From contig JAGLEB010000134.1 in NCBI GenBank assembly GCA_023145275.1, positions 1 to 22,858 of the forward strand: a DNA stretch of 22,858 nt, written 5' to 3'. This DNA comes from Flavobacteriales bacterium. GTDB lineage: Bacteria; Bacteroidota; Bacteroidia; Flavobacteriales; JADGDT01. Positions 15,994-22,858 of this stretch are shown here, one piece after another. Each line of letters starts with the position of its first letter. Position 1 is the stretch's first letter. A program made the position numbers and the translations under genes. The notes beneath the pieces were generated by a model. The model made no database searches. It was given only the letters and a program-made list of their open reading frames with translations, and was not told where the DNA came from.

Positions 15994-16190
15994 GAATAAA
16001 TAATATGTCTAGGCGAAATATATCATTAATAAATAGTTAAGAATGTTCTGTAATATGAATTTAATGGTCTATCTGAGCTGATTATTACTTCAAATTGTTC
16101 TTGTTTAATTAATGTCAAAGACCCCTGTATTTTTGTAGTTATCATTGGCCGTTTTGCTAACATCAGAAAAAGAAATATAAAAGTTTGATT

Positions 16191-16211
16191 TATTACAATA
16201 ATATTGTAATA
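16191..16211. repeat. 21-base palindrome, candidate operator
   Basis: TATTACAATA (16191-16200) and TATTGTAATA (16202-16211) are perfect reverse complements around a single central base. This 10-1-10 geometry is usual for operators of dimeric repressors. There is no T-tract, so it is not a terminator. Because all but two positions of each arm are A or T, chance origin is not excluded. Confidence 0.55.
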
Positions 16212-16450
16212 TTTAAAGAGTAAGGTCTAGAAGATTGTTTTACTATGTTAGCATAGCAAAAACGTCGTCTTAGGGTTTGAGAAATAAAGGATTTATATTA
16301 TTAATGCTTGATTATTTTTAAATCAATAAATTGAAATACATGGATATATGATGACTGAATCATTGTTCATTAGTGTTTTTATTAATGAATTTAATAACAT
16401 TCTAATGTTGATAGTGTGAAAATTAACTAGAAATCAATAAAAAATCGATT

Positions 16451-17956
16451 ATGAGAAGAATTAAATTACTTCTTTTCTCTGTGCTGGTAAGCCAAATGGC
16501 TTTTGCAGGAGGAATGGTGACAAACACAAATCAAAGTGCTGCGTATATTCGTATGCTTGCGCGAGATGCATCAACTGATGTAGATGCTGTTTTCTACAAT
16601 CCAGCAGCCTTAACAAAATTACAGGATGGGTTTTATGTTCAATTGAATAATCAGACAGTTATTCAGTCTAGAACAATTGAAAACACTTATGTAAATAAAA
16701 CCTACACAGGAGATGTGTTTGTACCTGCAGTACCTACTTTTTTCGCAGTTTATAAAACCGGAGATTGGGCCTTTTCGGGTGGTTTTACAATAATTGGAGG
16801 AGGTGGAAGCGCCGATTTTGCGACTGGTCTTCCAGAGTTCGAAACACCGTTTAAAGATATTACACAAGCTTTATCTGCTAAGGGTATAAAAACAACTGAC
16901 TACGAAGCTAATATTGCTTTTAATGGATCTTCGATTTACTATGGAGGTCAAGCGGGAGCAACTTATAAGATTAACGATATGGTTTCTGTTTACGCTGGTG
17001 CGAGATATGTTTCTATTGCTAACTCATATGAGGGCCACATCAAAGATGTGAGAATTAACCCTGAGTATGCTAAGCTTGGATATAGTGGTGCAATGGTATC
17101 TGCTCCCACTTTTTTTAGAGATTTAGAGGCAGCTGCAACAAGTACTGGCGATCTTGAAGGAGTTGGAACAGCACGATATTTGGGTGCTGCAACTCAAGAC
17201 AGAGAAGTTGATGTAGAGCAATTTGGATCAGGAGTAACACCAATACTAGGAGTGAATCTTGCGTTTATGGAAGATAGATTGAATATTGGTCTAAAGTATG
17301 AGTTTGCAACTGAAATGGAAGTAGAGAACTATACATATAAAGACGATACTAAAGGTATGCCTGGGATGGAACTTGGAATGTTCCCTGATCAGGCGAAGGT
17401 TGCAGCTGATATGCCTGCATTTATGTCGGTAGGAATTGGGTATATGGCAACAGAAGATTTTTATATTACTGCTGGATTACACTACTATTGGGATAAAGGA
17501 GTTGATTATGGTAGAAATGGATGGGTTGAAGGATCAGGAAATGGGATGCCTGGCGACGCTGACTATGCTCCACCAGTTTACAATAGAGGGAATAATGAGG
17601 ATTGGATAGAATCCAATTCATATGAACTTGCATTAGGATTGCAGTATGATATTTCTGAAAAAATATCATTGAGTGGTGGTTACTTACATGCATCAACATC
17701 TCCTGCCTTAGATTACCAATCAGGATTGAGTTATAGTTTATTATCAAATACTTTTTCTTTTGGAGCCTTAGGACGTATTACAGAGAGATTTGATATTGAT
17801 TTAGGTATCTTGTATACTTCTTACGCTCCTGATAATAAAGAGATTGAGTATATAGCTCCAGGTGTAATGTATACCGAAACTTATGACAAGTCAAATGTTG
17901 TGTTCTCAATTGGAGGAACATATCATTTCGGAGGGCCATCAAATGAATCTAACTAA
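16451..17956 (+). CDS. FadL/OmpP1-family outer-membrane transporter
   Basis: 501 residues. The signal peptide MRRIKLLLFSVLVSQMAFA (1-19) is followed by GGMVTNTNQSAAYIRMLARDASTDVDAVFYNPAAL, the plug/hatch start and A.YNPA motif of the FadL (toluene_X) family. The rest is a series of amphipathic strands with G/Y/W-rich turns, ending in FSIGGTYHFGG, as in a 14-stranded barrel. Such proteins let long-chain fatty acids or other hydrophobic molecules cross the outer membrane by lateral diffusion. The substrate here is unknown. It is the first gene of a two-gene operon; the SGNH lipoprotein starts 13 bases after its stop. The leader of up to 478 bases before it carries several dyads and may hold its regulation. 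Confidence 0.9.
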   Translation: MRRIKLLLFSVLVSQMAFAGGMVTNTNQSAAYIRMLARDASTDVDAVFYNPAALTKLQDGFYVQLNNQTVIQSRTIENTYVNKTYTGDVFVPAVPTFFAVYKTGDWAFSGGFTIIGGGGSADFATGLPEFETPFKDITQALSAKGIKTTDYEANIAFNGSSIYYGGQAGATYKINDMVSVYAGARYVSIANSYEGHIKDVRINPEYAKLGYSGAMVSAPTFFRDLEAAATSTGDLEGVGTARYLGAATQDREVDVEQFGSGVTPILGVNLAFMEDRLNIGLKYEFATEMEVENYTYKDDTKGMPGMELGMFPDQAKVAADMPAFMSVGIGYMATEDFYITAGLHYYWDKGVDYGRNGWVEGSGNGMPGDADYAPPVYNRGNNEDWIESNSYELALGLQYDISEKISLSGGYLHASTSPALDYQSGLSYSLLSNTFSFGALGRITERFDIDLGILYTSYAPDNKEIEYIAPGVMYTETYDKSNVVFSIGGTYHFGGPSNESN

Positions 17957-17969
17957 TTAAAAGAAAAAC

Positions 17970-19829
17970 ATGAAGAATTTAAGATATATAGCTTTGTCCG
18001 CTCTTTTAGTTGGTGGATTATACAGTTGTTCTAAAAGAGACGACGTTAGAGAAGGCGATCAAGAGAAACCATCAACAGAGATACCTCAGGTTCCTGTTGA
18101 TTTTACAAAATATGTGGCTATTGGGAATTCTCTTACATCTGGTTATGCCGATGGAGGATTATATTTAGATGCACAATCAATGTCTTTTCCTTCTATTTTG
18201 GCGGAGAAAATTGGCGACAATACTTTTACTCAGCCTAATATGACGGAAGCTGGAAGTGGATATCTATATTCTGCAACTAGCGGAACTCCTACTCCAGAAC
18301 AAGCTTATCCAGATGCTGATTGGATGAAATATGCTACAGCTCAGAGCGAAGCAGAAAAACTTGGTGCGTTAATGGCATTACCAAAAGCTGATATGCCATT
18401 GAGCAATTTAGGAGTGCCAGGAATTAGAGCAGTAGATATGGGGCTACCTGGATATGGTGGAGCTAACCCATATATGGGTAGATTAGTTGATAATGCTGAG
18501 TTAGCTGCTAAGAAGTATGTAGATATACTGCAGGATAATGTTGGAGATGCTACTTTCTTTACTTTTTGGTTAGGAAATAATGACGTGTTAGGCTTTGCTT
18601 CTAGTGGTGGTGTTTATGGTGAAATGGGAGATGCTAGTTCTCCAGCTTATAGATTAGATGGCTTGCCAGAATTAAACATTTTCGCTCTTAATTACCAATA
18701 TATGACTGACTTGTTGGTTGAGAAACGTGGAATAATGTCTACAATACCTCCAGTGTCAACAGCACCTTTCTTTACTTATGTAGGACCTGGAGTGCATGCT
18801 GCGGTTAATGGGAATCCTAATTATATATTTGATGATAATCAAGCCGCTGTTTTAAACGGTATTTATGCTGCAGCAGGATATACCTCTTCTGATGGCAATC
18901 CTATTTTTACTAAAGGTCAAAATTTCCCAATATTCAAAACAGGACCTGGTGGGCAAATGCTTGTAAGACAAATGGTTTTAAACCCAAACCTAGCTCCTGC
19001 TGTTGATTTAGTATTACTAACTTTCGGGGCAGAAACAGGGAAGCTTCAAACAGAAGGACTTGGATTGATAAATGCTCCAAATTATCCTAATGAATATGCT
19101 TATGTTGTTTCTTTAGCTACTTTGAAAGTTATGGGAGAGGCAATAACTGGATTAAGTAGTTTGAGTTCTGCCGGTTTGGGAAGTAAAACTTTAGACGAAG
19201 CTGTAACATTAAGTGGAGGTGCTTTTACTAAAGAACAAGCAGACCAAATTAAACAATTATTAATTTTGATTTTGATGCAAGGAGGTGATGATCAAGCAAC
19301 GGCTACTGCTAAGGCAAATGGTATGAGTGTTGATCAAGCAATATTGACTGTTGAGGCTGGAAAATCAGCAACAGAAACAGTAATGATTACTGCAGCAACA
19401 GCTGCAGGATTAGATCCTACAAAGCCTGAAGCTTCAATGAAAACAGCTTCTGAAAGATTAGCTAACCCTATAGGAACTCAATGGGTTCTTGACACTGATG
19501 AAGAGGTGTTGGTTAGTAATAAAACAAATGAGATTAATTCATATATTATGTCTGTAGTATCTGTTAATCCAAATTGGATATTGATTGATTCAGGAGAATT
19601 ATTAAATAGAATTAATAATACAAAAATTGATGGAGTTCATTTTACTTTAAATTATTTCTCAGGAAATGTATTCTCAATGGATGGTATTCACTTAACACCT
19701 TCTGGTTATGGAATAATTGCCAAAGAGATGGTGAAAAGAATTAATTCTGACTGGGGACAGTCATTACCAGATGTTGATGTGTCAATATACGGTGGAATTA
19801 AATTTAAAGATGGTAGGCAACAGTTCTAA
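17970..19829 (+). CDS. SGNH/GDSL hydrolase lipoprotein with large insertion
   Basis: 619 residues. The lipoprotein signal ends LYSC (C20), so it is membrane-anchored, possibly surface-exposed. SGNH blocks: GNSLTSGY with nucleophile Ser54 (GNSL in place of GDSL), block II LSNLGVPG (145-151), block III LGNND (201-205), and block V D571-G-I-H574 completing the triad. It should hydrolyse esters, perhaps lipids. Its place 13 bases after a FadL-type transporter suggests it frees fatty acids or similar products for uptake. Residues about 370-500 form an insertion rich in Ala, Thr and Gly, with hydrophobic helices (QLLILILMQGG), between the catalytic blocks; related Bacteroidota proteins I know of are nearer 400-520 residues. 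A strong terminator follows. Substrate is unknown. Confidence 0.88.
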   Translation: MKNLRYIALSALLVGGLYSCSKRDDVREGDQEKPSTEIPQVPVDFTKYVAIGNSLTSGYADGGLYLDAQSMSFPSILAEKIGDNTFTQPNMTEAGSGYLYSATSGTPTPEQAYPDADWMKYATAQSEAEKLGALMALPKADMPLSNLGVPGIRAVDMGLPGYGGANPYMGRLVDNAELAAKKYVDILQDNVGDATFFTFWLGNNDVLGFASSGGVYGEMGDASSPAYRLDGLPELNIFALNYQYMTDLLVEKRGIMSTIPPVSTAPFFTYVGPGVHAAVNGNPNYIFDDNQAAVLNGIYAAAGYTSSDGNPIFTKGQNFPIFKTGPGGQMLVRQMVLNPNLAPAVDLVLLTFGAETGKLQTEGLGLINAPNYPNEYAYVVSLATLKVMGEAITGLSSLSSAGLGSKTLDEAVTLSGGAFTKEQADQIKQLLILILMQGGDDQATATAKANGMSVDQAILTVEAGKSATETVMITAATAAGLDPTKPEASMKTASERLANPIGTQWVLDTDEEVLVSNKTNEINSYIMSVVSVNPNWILIDSGELLNRINNTKIDGVHFTLNYFSGNVFSMDGIHLTPSGYGIIAKEMVKRINSDWGQSLPDVDVSIYGGIKFKDGRQQF

Positions 19830-19860
19830 TAGAACTTATTAGTCAAGTATACTATTTAAT

Positions 19861-19904
19861 AAGAACTTTCTCATAGCCTTGGTTTTGGGAAGGTTCTTTT
19901 TTTT
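19861..19904 (+). terminator. Terminator of the FadL-SGNH operon
   Basis: Arms AAGAACTTTC (19861-19870) and GAAGGTTCTT (19889-19898) pair over 10 bases with one wobble, followed by a T-tract (19897-19904). It separates this operon from the cluster starting at 19940. Confidence 0.85.
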
Positions 19905-19915
19905 GTGCATCTTTG
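19885..19915 (+). promoter_or_regulatory. Possible promoter for the 19940-22481 cluster
   Basis: TTG (19885-19887), a 20-base spacer and CATCTTTG (19908-19915, one mismatch to TAnnTTTG). The -33 part lies within the terminator loop. The start would be near 19922, 18 bases before the ATG at 19940. Confidence 0.3.
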
Positions 19916-19939
19916 TTAACAACAATAATTATTATAAAC

Positions 19940-20614
19940 ATGAAGAATTTTTTCTTATTTGCATTACTTTTTATCAGCTCGTTAATTTTTGCTCAAGAAT
20001 TTCCGTTCCCTGTTTCGGGAGAGTTGAATCAAATTGAATTGAAAATTGAGAATATTAGTATTTCTGATACAAAGACTGTGGTTACATTATCTGTTGTTAA
20101 TCAGATGGAATCTGGTGCGTGGTACTGTGCTGATGAAAATATATACTTGTATAGCAAAGAGAGTGATAAGAGGTATTATATAACTGGGAAAGAAAATATT
20201 CCTACCTGTCCTGAGAAACATGAATTTAAATCGGTTGGTGAGGAACTGAGATTTAAATTGATATTTCCATCAATAAAATACTCAGGTACACGTATTGATC
20301 TTATTGAAGATTGTAATAATTCATGTTTCTACTTTAAGGATATTATCCTTGATAATAAACTTAATTCTGATATTCACTTGTTCGATCTAGCTCTTGGCCA
20401 ATATCAGAGTGGAAATAAAAACCTTGCTGCAGTTAATTTCGAGAGGGTAATAAAAGAGATCCCCGATAATCCAACTCATGTTTATGGTTTTGCCTACTCT
20501 TATCTTTATAAGATAGCTCAAGAGTCGGGGAATCAAAAAAAAGCTGATGCTTGGAAGTCAAGTTTTTTAAATTCAAGCTTGCCAAATAAGGAGTATTATC
20601 TGAAAAACTTTTAG
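19940..20614 (+). CDS. Secreted four-cysteine protein of unknown function
   Basis: 224 residues from the ATG at 19940; the in-frame start at 19913 adds nine residues ahead of a complete signal peptide (MKNFFLFALLFISSLIFAQ) and is rejected. After cleavage before Q19 or E20, a beta-rich N-terminal half (about 20-135) contains all four cysteines (C63, C90, C125, C129), which could form two disulfides in the periplasm. The C-terminal part (about 143-210) is helical and reads like a TPR pair: LFDLALGQYQSGNKNLAAVNFERVIKEIPDNP then a YAYLYKIAQ-like helix. I do not recognise the whole protein. A 56-base gap without a terminator leads to the barrel gene, so the genes are probably co-transcribed. Confidence 0.75.
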   Translation: MKNFFLFALLFISSLIFAQEFPFPVSGELNQIELKIENISISDTKTVVTLSVVNQMESGAWYCADENIYLYSKESDKRYYITGKENIPTCPEKHEFKSVGEELRFKLIFPSIKYSGTRIDLIEDCNNSCFYFKDIILDNKLNSDIHLFDLALGQYQSGNKNLAAVNFERVIKEIPDNPTHVYGFAYSYLYKIAQESGNQKKADAWKSSFLNSSLPNKEYYLKNF

Positions 20615-20670
20615 CTCTGAAGCACAAAATAAACTATCTTGTAAGTTGTAGTCTAAAATTATAACCCAAT

Positions 20671-21459
20671 ATGAAAAAACTTTATCTAATAATATTTTCT
20701 CTTTTTATTGGAGTGACTCAAATATTTGCACAGGACACTGTTTATAGAGAACGATATTTGCAGTTTAGTACTGGAGCAAAAATTTCTACCTTATCTGATA
20801 AATCAGTTAGTACTCTACATTATAAGGGTAATGCTTTAGCAGCGCGTTTTGCTTATTTAGATATCTCAGAAAATTTGAGATGGTGGACAGAATTAGAGTT
20901 CGACGGTGGCTATAGCAATTCATATAATTACCCTAGTATCACTGATAGAGCTGCTAATCATATTTCTGGGGGATATAATTTTGGAATACAGAAACCGGTG
21001 TATAAATTTAATGATAAGCTAAATCTGTGGTTAGGAGCTAGCCTTAGTGGTAGGTATACTTATAATCAATTTGTCAACTATTCTAACAGTCAAGATAATT
21101 ATACGTTTCTGAATAATTTGGGAGTTAATTCATTGCTGAATTATTCTTTTATGTTATTCGATAGACCTTGGTATCTAGAGTGGTATATGAATGTTCCGCT
21201 TGCAACATATTATATGCGCCCAGGTTATAGTATTAGTTACCCCGATGGGATGCTGGGAGACTCTGGATTTGCTTCATTTGGTAGTTTTTTAGAACTTGAT
21301 AGTGAGCTAAGACTTGTGTTTCCTTTTAAGAATGATAACAAAATTTCTTTAGAATATCACTGGGATTATTACAGCCTTAATAATGATAATAAGGTGCAAA
21401 ATTCATCACATGCAATATTCTTAACTGCTTATTTTAAGCTTAGCAAAAAGAAAATATGA
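20671..21459 (+). CDS. Putative outer-membrane beta-barrel protein
   Basis: 262 residues with a Sec signal peptide (MKKLYLIIFSLFIGVTQIFAQ, 1-21). The mature chain is a run of amphipathic strands rich in Tyr, Trp, Asn and Ser with short turns (e.g. RWWTELEFDGGYSNSYNY, LNLWLGASLSGRYTYNQF, KISLEYHWDYYSL) and ends FLTAYFKLSKKKI, consistent with a barrel of roughly 10-12 strands. No cysteine and no plug or TonB box is visible. I cannot assign a named family. Its stop codon overlaps the start of the S41 gene (ATGA at 21456-21459), so the two are translationally coupled and probably act together. Confidence 0.7.
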   Translation: MKKLYLIIFSLFIGVTQIFAQDTVYRERYLQFSTGAKISTLSDKSVSTLHYKGNALAARFAYLDISENLRWWTELEFDGGYSNSYNYPSITDRAANHISGGYNFGIQKPVYKFNDKLNLWLGASLSGRYTYNQFVNYSNSQDNYTFLNNLGVNSLLNYSFMLFDRPWYLEWYMNVPLATYYMRPGYSISYPDGMLGDSGFASFGSFLELDSELRLVFPFKNDNKISLEYHWDYYSLNNDNKVQNSSHAIFLTAYFKLSKKKI

Positions 21460-22481
21460 GAAAGATAACTATTTTCCTAGGTCTTATAATCGCTGTTGTT
21501 TTATCTACATCTTGCGAGAAAGTTTTTATGGATAAAGAAATTTCTGCTGATGCAGTTAATAATTTTAATACCCTTGCCGATGTTATCGATAAAAAGTATT
21601 CTTACCTAGTTTTAAAGGATATCGATTGGAATTCTATTGTAAATACTTATAGAGATAGTATTCACAATGGGATGAATATTCTTGAAGAGTTTAGAATTTA
21701 TGACGAAATGCTGTATAAATTACGTGATGGACACGTTAATTTGTATTCGGGATTTGATGTTGGTCGAAATTGGGAATGGTATTTAAATAGTCCATCAAAT
21801 TTTGATTGGAACCTTATTGAAAGAGAATATCTTGGCGATGATTATTATATATCAGGAGGTCTAAAGCATAAAGTTATTGGAGAGGAAGATGATAAGTATT
21901 CGTATGTATATTATGGGAGTTTTAGTTCGGGACTTTCGTATATAGATTTTGTAAAAATCTTGGGGATAAAATCTAAGTCGAAGGGGATTATTATTGATGT
22001 AAGAAACAATGGAGGTGGTTATTTGAGCAATGCTGAAGATTTTGCCTCGCATTTTGTCGAAAAGAAAAGAGTAGGATACAAAGAGCTATTAAAATCAGGC
22101 CCTGCGCATGATCAGTTTTCAGATACTTTGACTACATATATCGAGCCATTAGGAGAGAAATGGACAAAGCCAATTGTTGTTCTTACTAACCGCAAATGCT
22201 TTTCCTCAACGAGTTTTTTCACAACAATGATGAAAGAATTACCAAATGTGACGGTATTGGGCGATTCTACCGGTGGAGGTGCTGGCTTACCAGTAGATTA
22301 TACATTACCTAATGGATGGATCATGAGATATTCTACAACAAGAGCTATGGATGCTAGGGGTGTAGATTTTGAATTGGGTGTTGAAGCCGACGAATATCTT
22401 AATCTAGATAGCAAAGATGTGATTAATGGCAAGGATACATTAATTGAAAGGGCTAAGGAGATAATTGATGGGGAGACGTGA
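21456..22481 (+). CDS. S41 family serine protease-like lipoprotein
   Basis: 341 residues. The N-terminal signal ends LSTSC (C20), so it is a probable lipoprotein. The S41 (C-terminal processing/tail-specific protease) core is visible: LRDGHVNL (89-96, with His93), GIIIDVRNNGGG (177-188), PIVVLTNRKCFSSTSFF (239-255) with Ser250 at the nucleophile position, GDSTGGGAG (269-277) and a GVDFELGVE close (302-310). No PDZ domain is seen between the N-terminal helical region and the core, unlike CtpA/Prc. The GESTGG-like loop here reads GDSTGG. It is likely an active protease of the envelope, but proteolysis is inferred from motifs only. Overlap with the barrel gene suggests a functional pair; no terminator was found after it. 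Confidence 0.85.
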   Translation: MRKITIFLGLIIAVVLSTSCEKVFMDKEISADAVNNFNTLADVIDKKYSYLVLKDIDWNSIVNTYRDSIHNGMNILEEFRIYDEMLYKLRDGHVNLYSGFDVGRNWEWYLNSPSNFDWNLIEREYLGDDYYISGGLKHKVIGEEDDKYSYVYYGSFSSGLSYIDFVKILGIKSKSKGIIIDVRNNGGGYLSNAEDFASHFVEKKRVGYKELLKSGPAHDQFSDTLTTYIEPLGEKWTKPIVVLTNRKCFSSTSFFTTMMKELPNVTVLGDSTGGGAGLPVDYTLPNGWIMRYSTTRAMDARGVDFELGVEADEYLNLDSKDVINGKDTLIERAKEIIDGET

Positions 22482-22602
22482 CTGAGAGATAAAAGTTAAG
22501 GAGTTACAAGAGATGACAATGGGTGATGGAGTGACAAGAGTGAGTGTTGAAATCGTGAGAGTGTCCCCATAACTCAACCAGTAAACAGTAACTAGAAACC
22601 AG
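22482..22602. repeat. Degenerate seven-base repeat tract
   Basis: Two blocks with apparent 7-base periodicity. In the first (22482-22558, G/A-rich) GGAGTTACAAGAG at 22500-22512 recurs as GGAGTGACAAGAG at 22528-22540, 12 of 13 identical and exactly 28 bases (four heptads) apart. In the second (22572-22602, A/C-rich) the heptads ACTCAAC, CAGTAAA, CAGTAAC, TAGAAAC and CAG follow in register. They look like decayed minisatellites. Confidence 0.5.
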
Positions 22603-22858
22603 GGCTGAGTTCTAATTTACATTGTATATATACACCCAAAATACAATTTCGCCAAAACAATAAAGAATACTATTTTCAGAGCAAAGCATGAATAGTAATA
22701 TGTTCATATACCTATACTCCTTGCCTACCTATCGCTAGAGAAGTTTGATAAACAAAAAGAATATCAAACTCTGATTATTAATTTTACAAGGTTTAACCTC
22801 AATTAACATAGTAAAAATATTTATCACTGTTATATGCCTTCAAGCCAGGCAGGCTCTT
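22603..22858. other. Gene-free tail of the window
   Basis: No credible ORF or RNA gene. It holds a perfect 9-base inverted repeat, AGTTTGATA (22742-22750) and TATCAAACT (22762-22770), with an 11-base spacer but no T-tract, and near the edge a small GC-rich stretch with AGCC/GGCT arms ending at about 22855. The GC-rich stretch and the one around 22720 (GCCTACCTATCGC) resemble interspersed intergenic repeats of Bacteroidota genomes, which I cannot confirm here. Confidence 0.4.

Larger units (their letters stand above)
15973..16450. other. 478-base intergenic region before the FadL operon, rich in dyads
   Basis: No credible ORF. It carries several inverted repeats: a 10+1+10 palindrome at 16191-16211 flanked by a longer-range pair GCTAACAT (16156-16163) / ATGTTAGC (16245-16252), then TTGATT/AATCAA (16308-16326), TTCATTA/TAATGAA (16366-16389) and AACATT/AATGTT (16396-16409). 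A possible promoter is TATTTTTG at 16128-16135, with TTG at 16101-16103 but a 24-base spacer; if used, the leader would exceed 300 bases. A closer promoter was not found. Confidence 0.55.

Noticed and set aside
16191..16211. Calling the palindrome a Fur or PerR box
   Set aside because: The half-site TTACAATA does not align with the 7-1-7 consensus of those regulators, so only an unassigned dyad is supported.
22482..22602. Reading the heptad tract as a CRISPR array
   Set aside because: Repeats are only 7-13 bases and degenerate, spacing is regular by heptads rather than repeat plus unique spacer, and there are no cas genes.

Overview
The window looks like chromosomal DNA of a low-GC member of the Bacteroidota, probably a flavobacterium-like or related marine lineage; I cannot name a genus. 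The reasons are two DUF3078 outer-membrane proteins, a DNA polymerase III alpha subunit with a proofreading exonuclease fused to its N-terminus, Cys-anchored lipoproteins, A-rich leaders without Shine-Dalgarno sequences, and repeated matches to the Bacteroidota promoter -7 element TAnnTTTG (TATATTTG occurs at three likely promoters).

Layout. 76-2350 (minus): a type II restriction-modification pair of the HpaII family (predicted site CCGG), methyltransferase first and endonuclease overlapping it by 8 bases. 2549-7591 (minus): dnaE followed 21 bases later by a guanine deaminase. 7592-8041: a divergent intergenic region with a CCTACA/TGTAGG dyad and two promoter candidates, leading into a possible 61-aa gene with its own terminator. 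8303-10421 (plus): two tandem DUF3078 barrels, each separately terminated or promoted. 10500-11897 (minus): aspartate ammonia-lyase, divergent from 12130-14253 (plus), an M3 peptidyl-dipeptidase lipoprotein. 14548-15583 (plus): a small membrane-anchored protein and a gamma-carbonic-anhydrase-like hexapeptide protein. 15697-15972 (minus): an orphan 91-aa gene. 16451-19829 (plus): a FadL-type outer-membrane transporter and an SGNH/GDSL lipoprotein in one operon, behind a 478-base dyad-rich leader. 19940-22481 (plus): a secreted four-cysteine protein, an outer-membrane barrel and an S41 protease-like lipoprotein, the last two overlapping by ATGA. 22482-22858: no gene; degenerate seven-base repeats.

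How the genes fit together. Most of the window is envelope biology: barrels, lipoproteins and surface or periplasmic hydrolases. The FadL/SGNH pair suggests release and uptake of fatty acids or another hydrophobic substrate. The Dcp-like peptidase and aspartase are both amino-acid catabolism genes but are divergent, with separate promoters. The restriction system is the clearest accessory element. No mobile element, CRISPR array, tRNA or rRNA was seen. I found no wholly new system that I can defend. The best leads are the dyad-rich leader before the FadL operon, the roughly 130-residue insertion in the SGNH protein, the three-gene secreted/barrel/protease cluster, and the degenerate heptad tracts.
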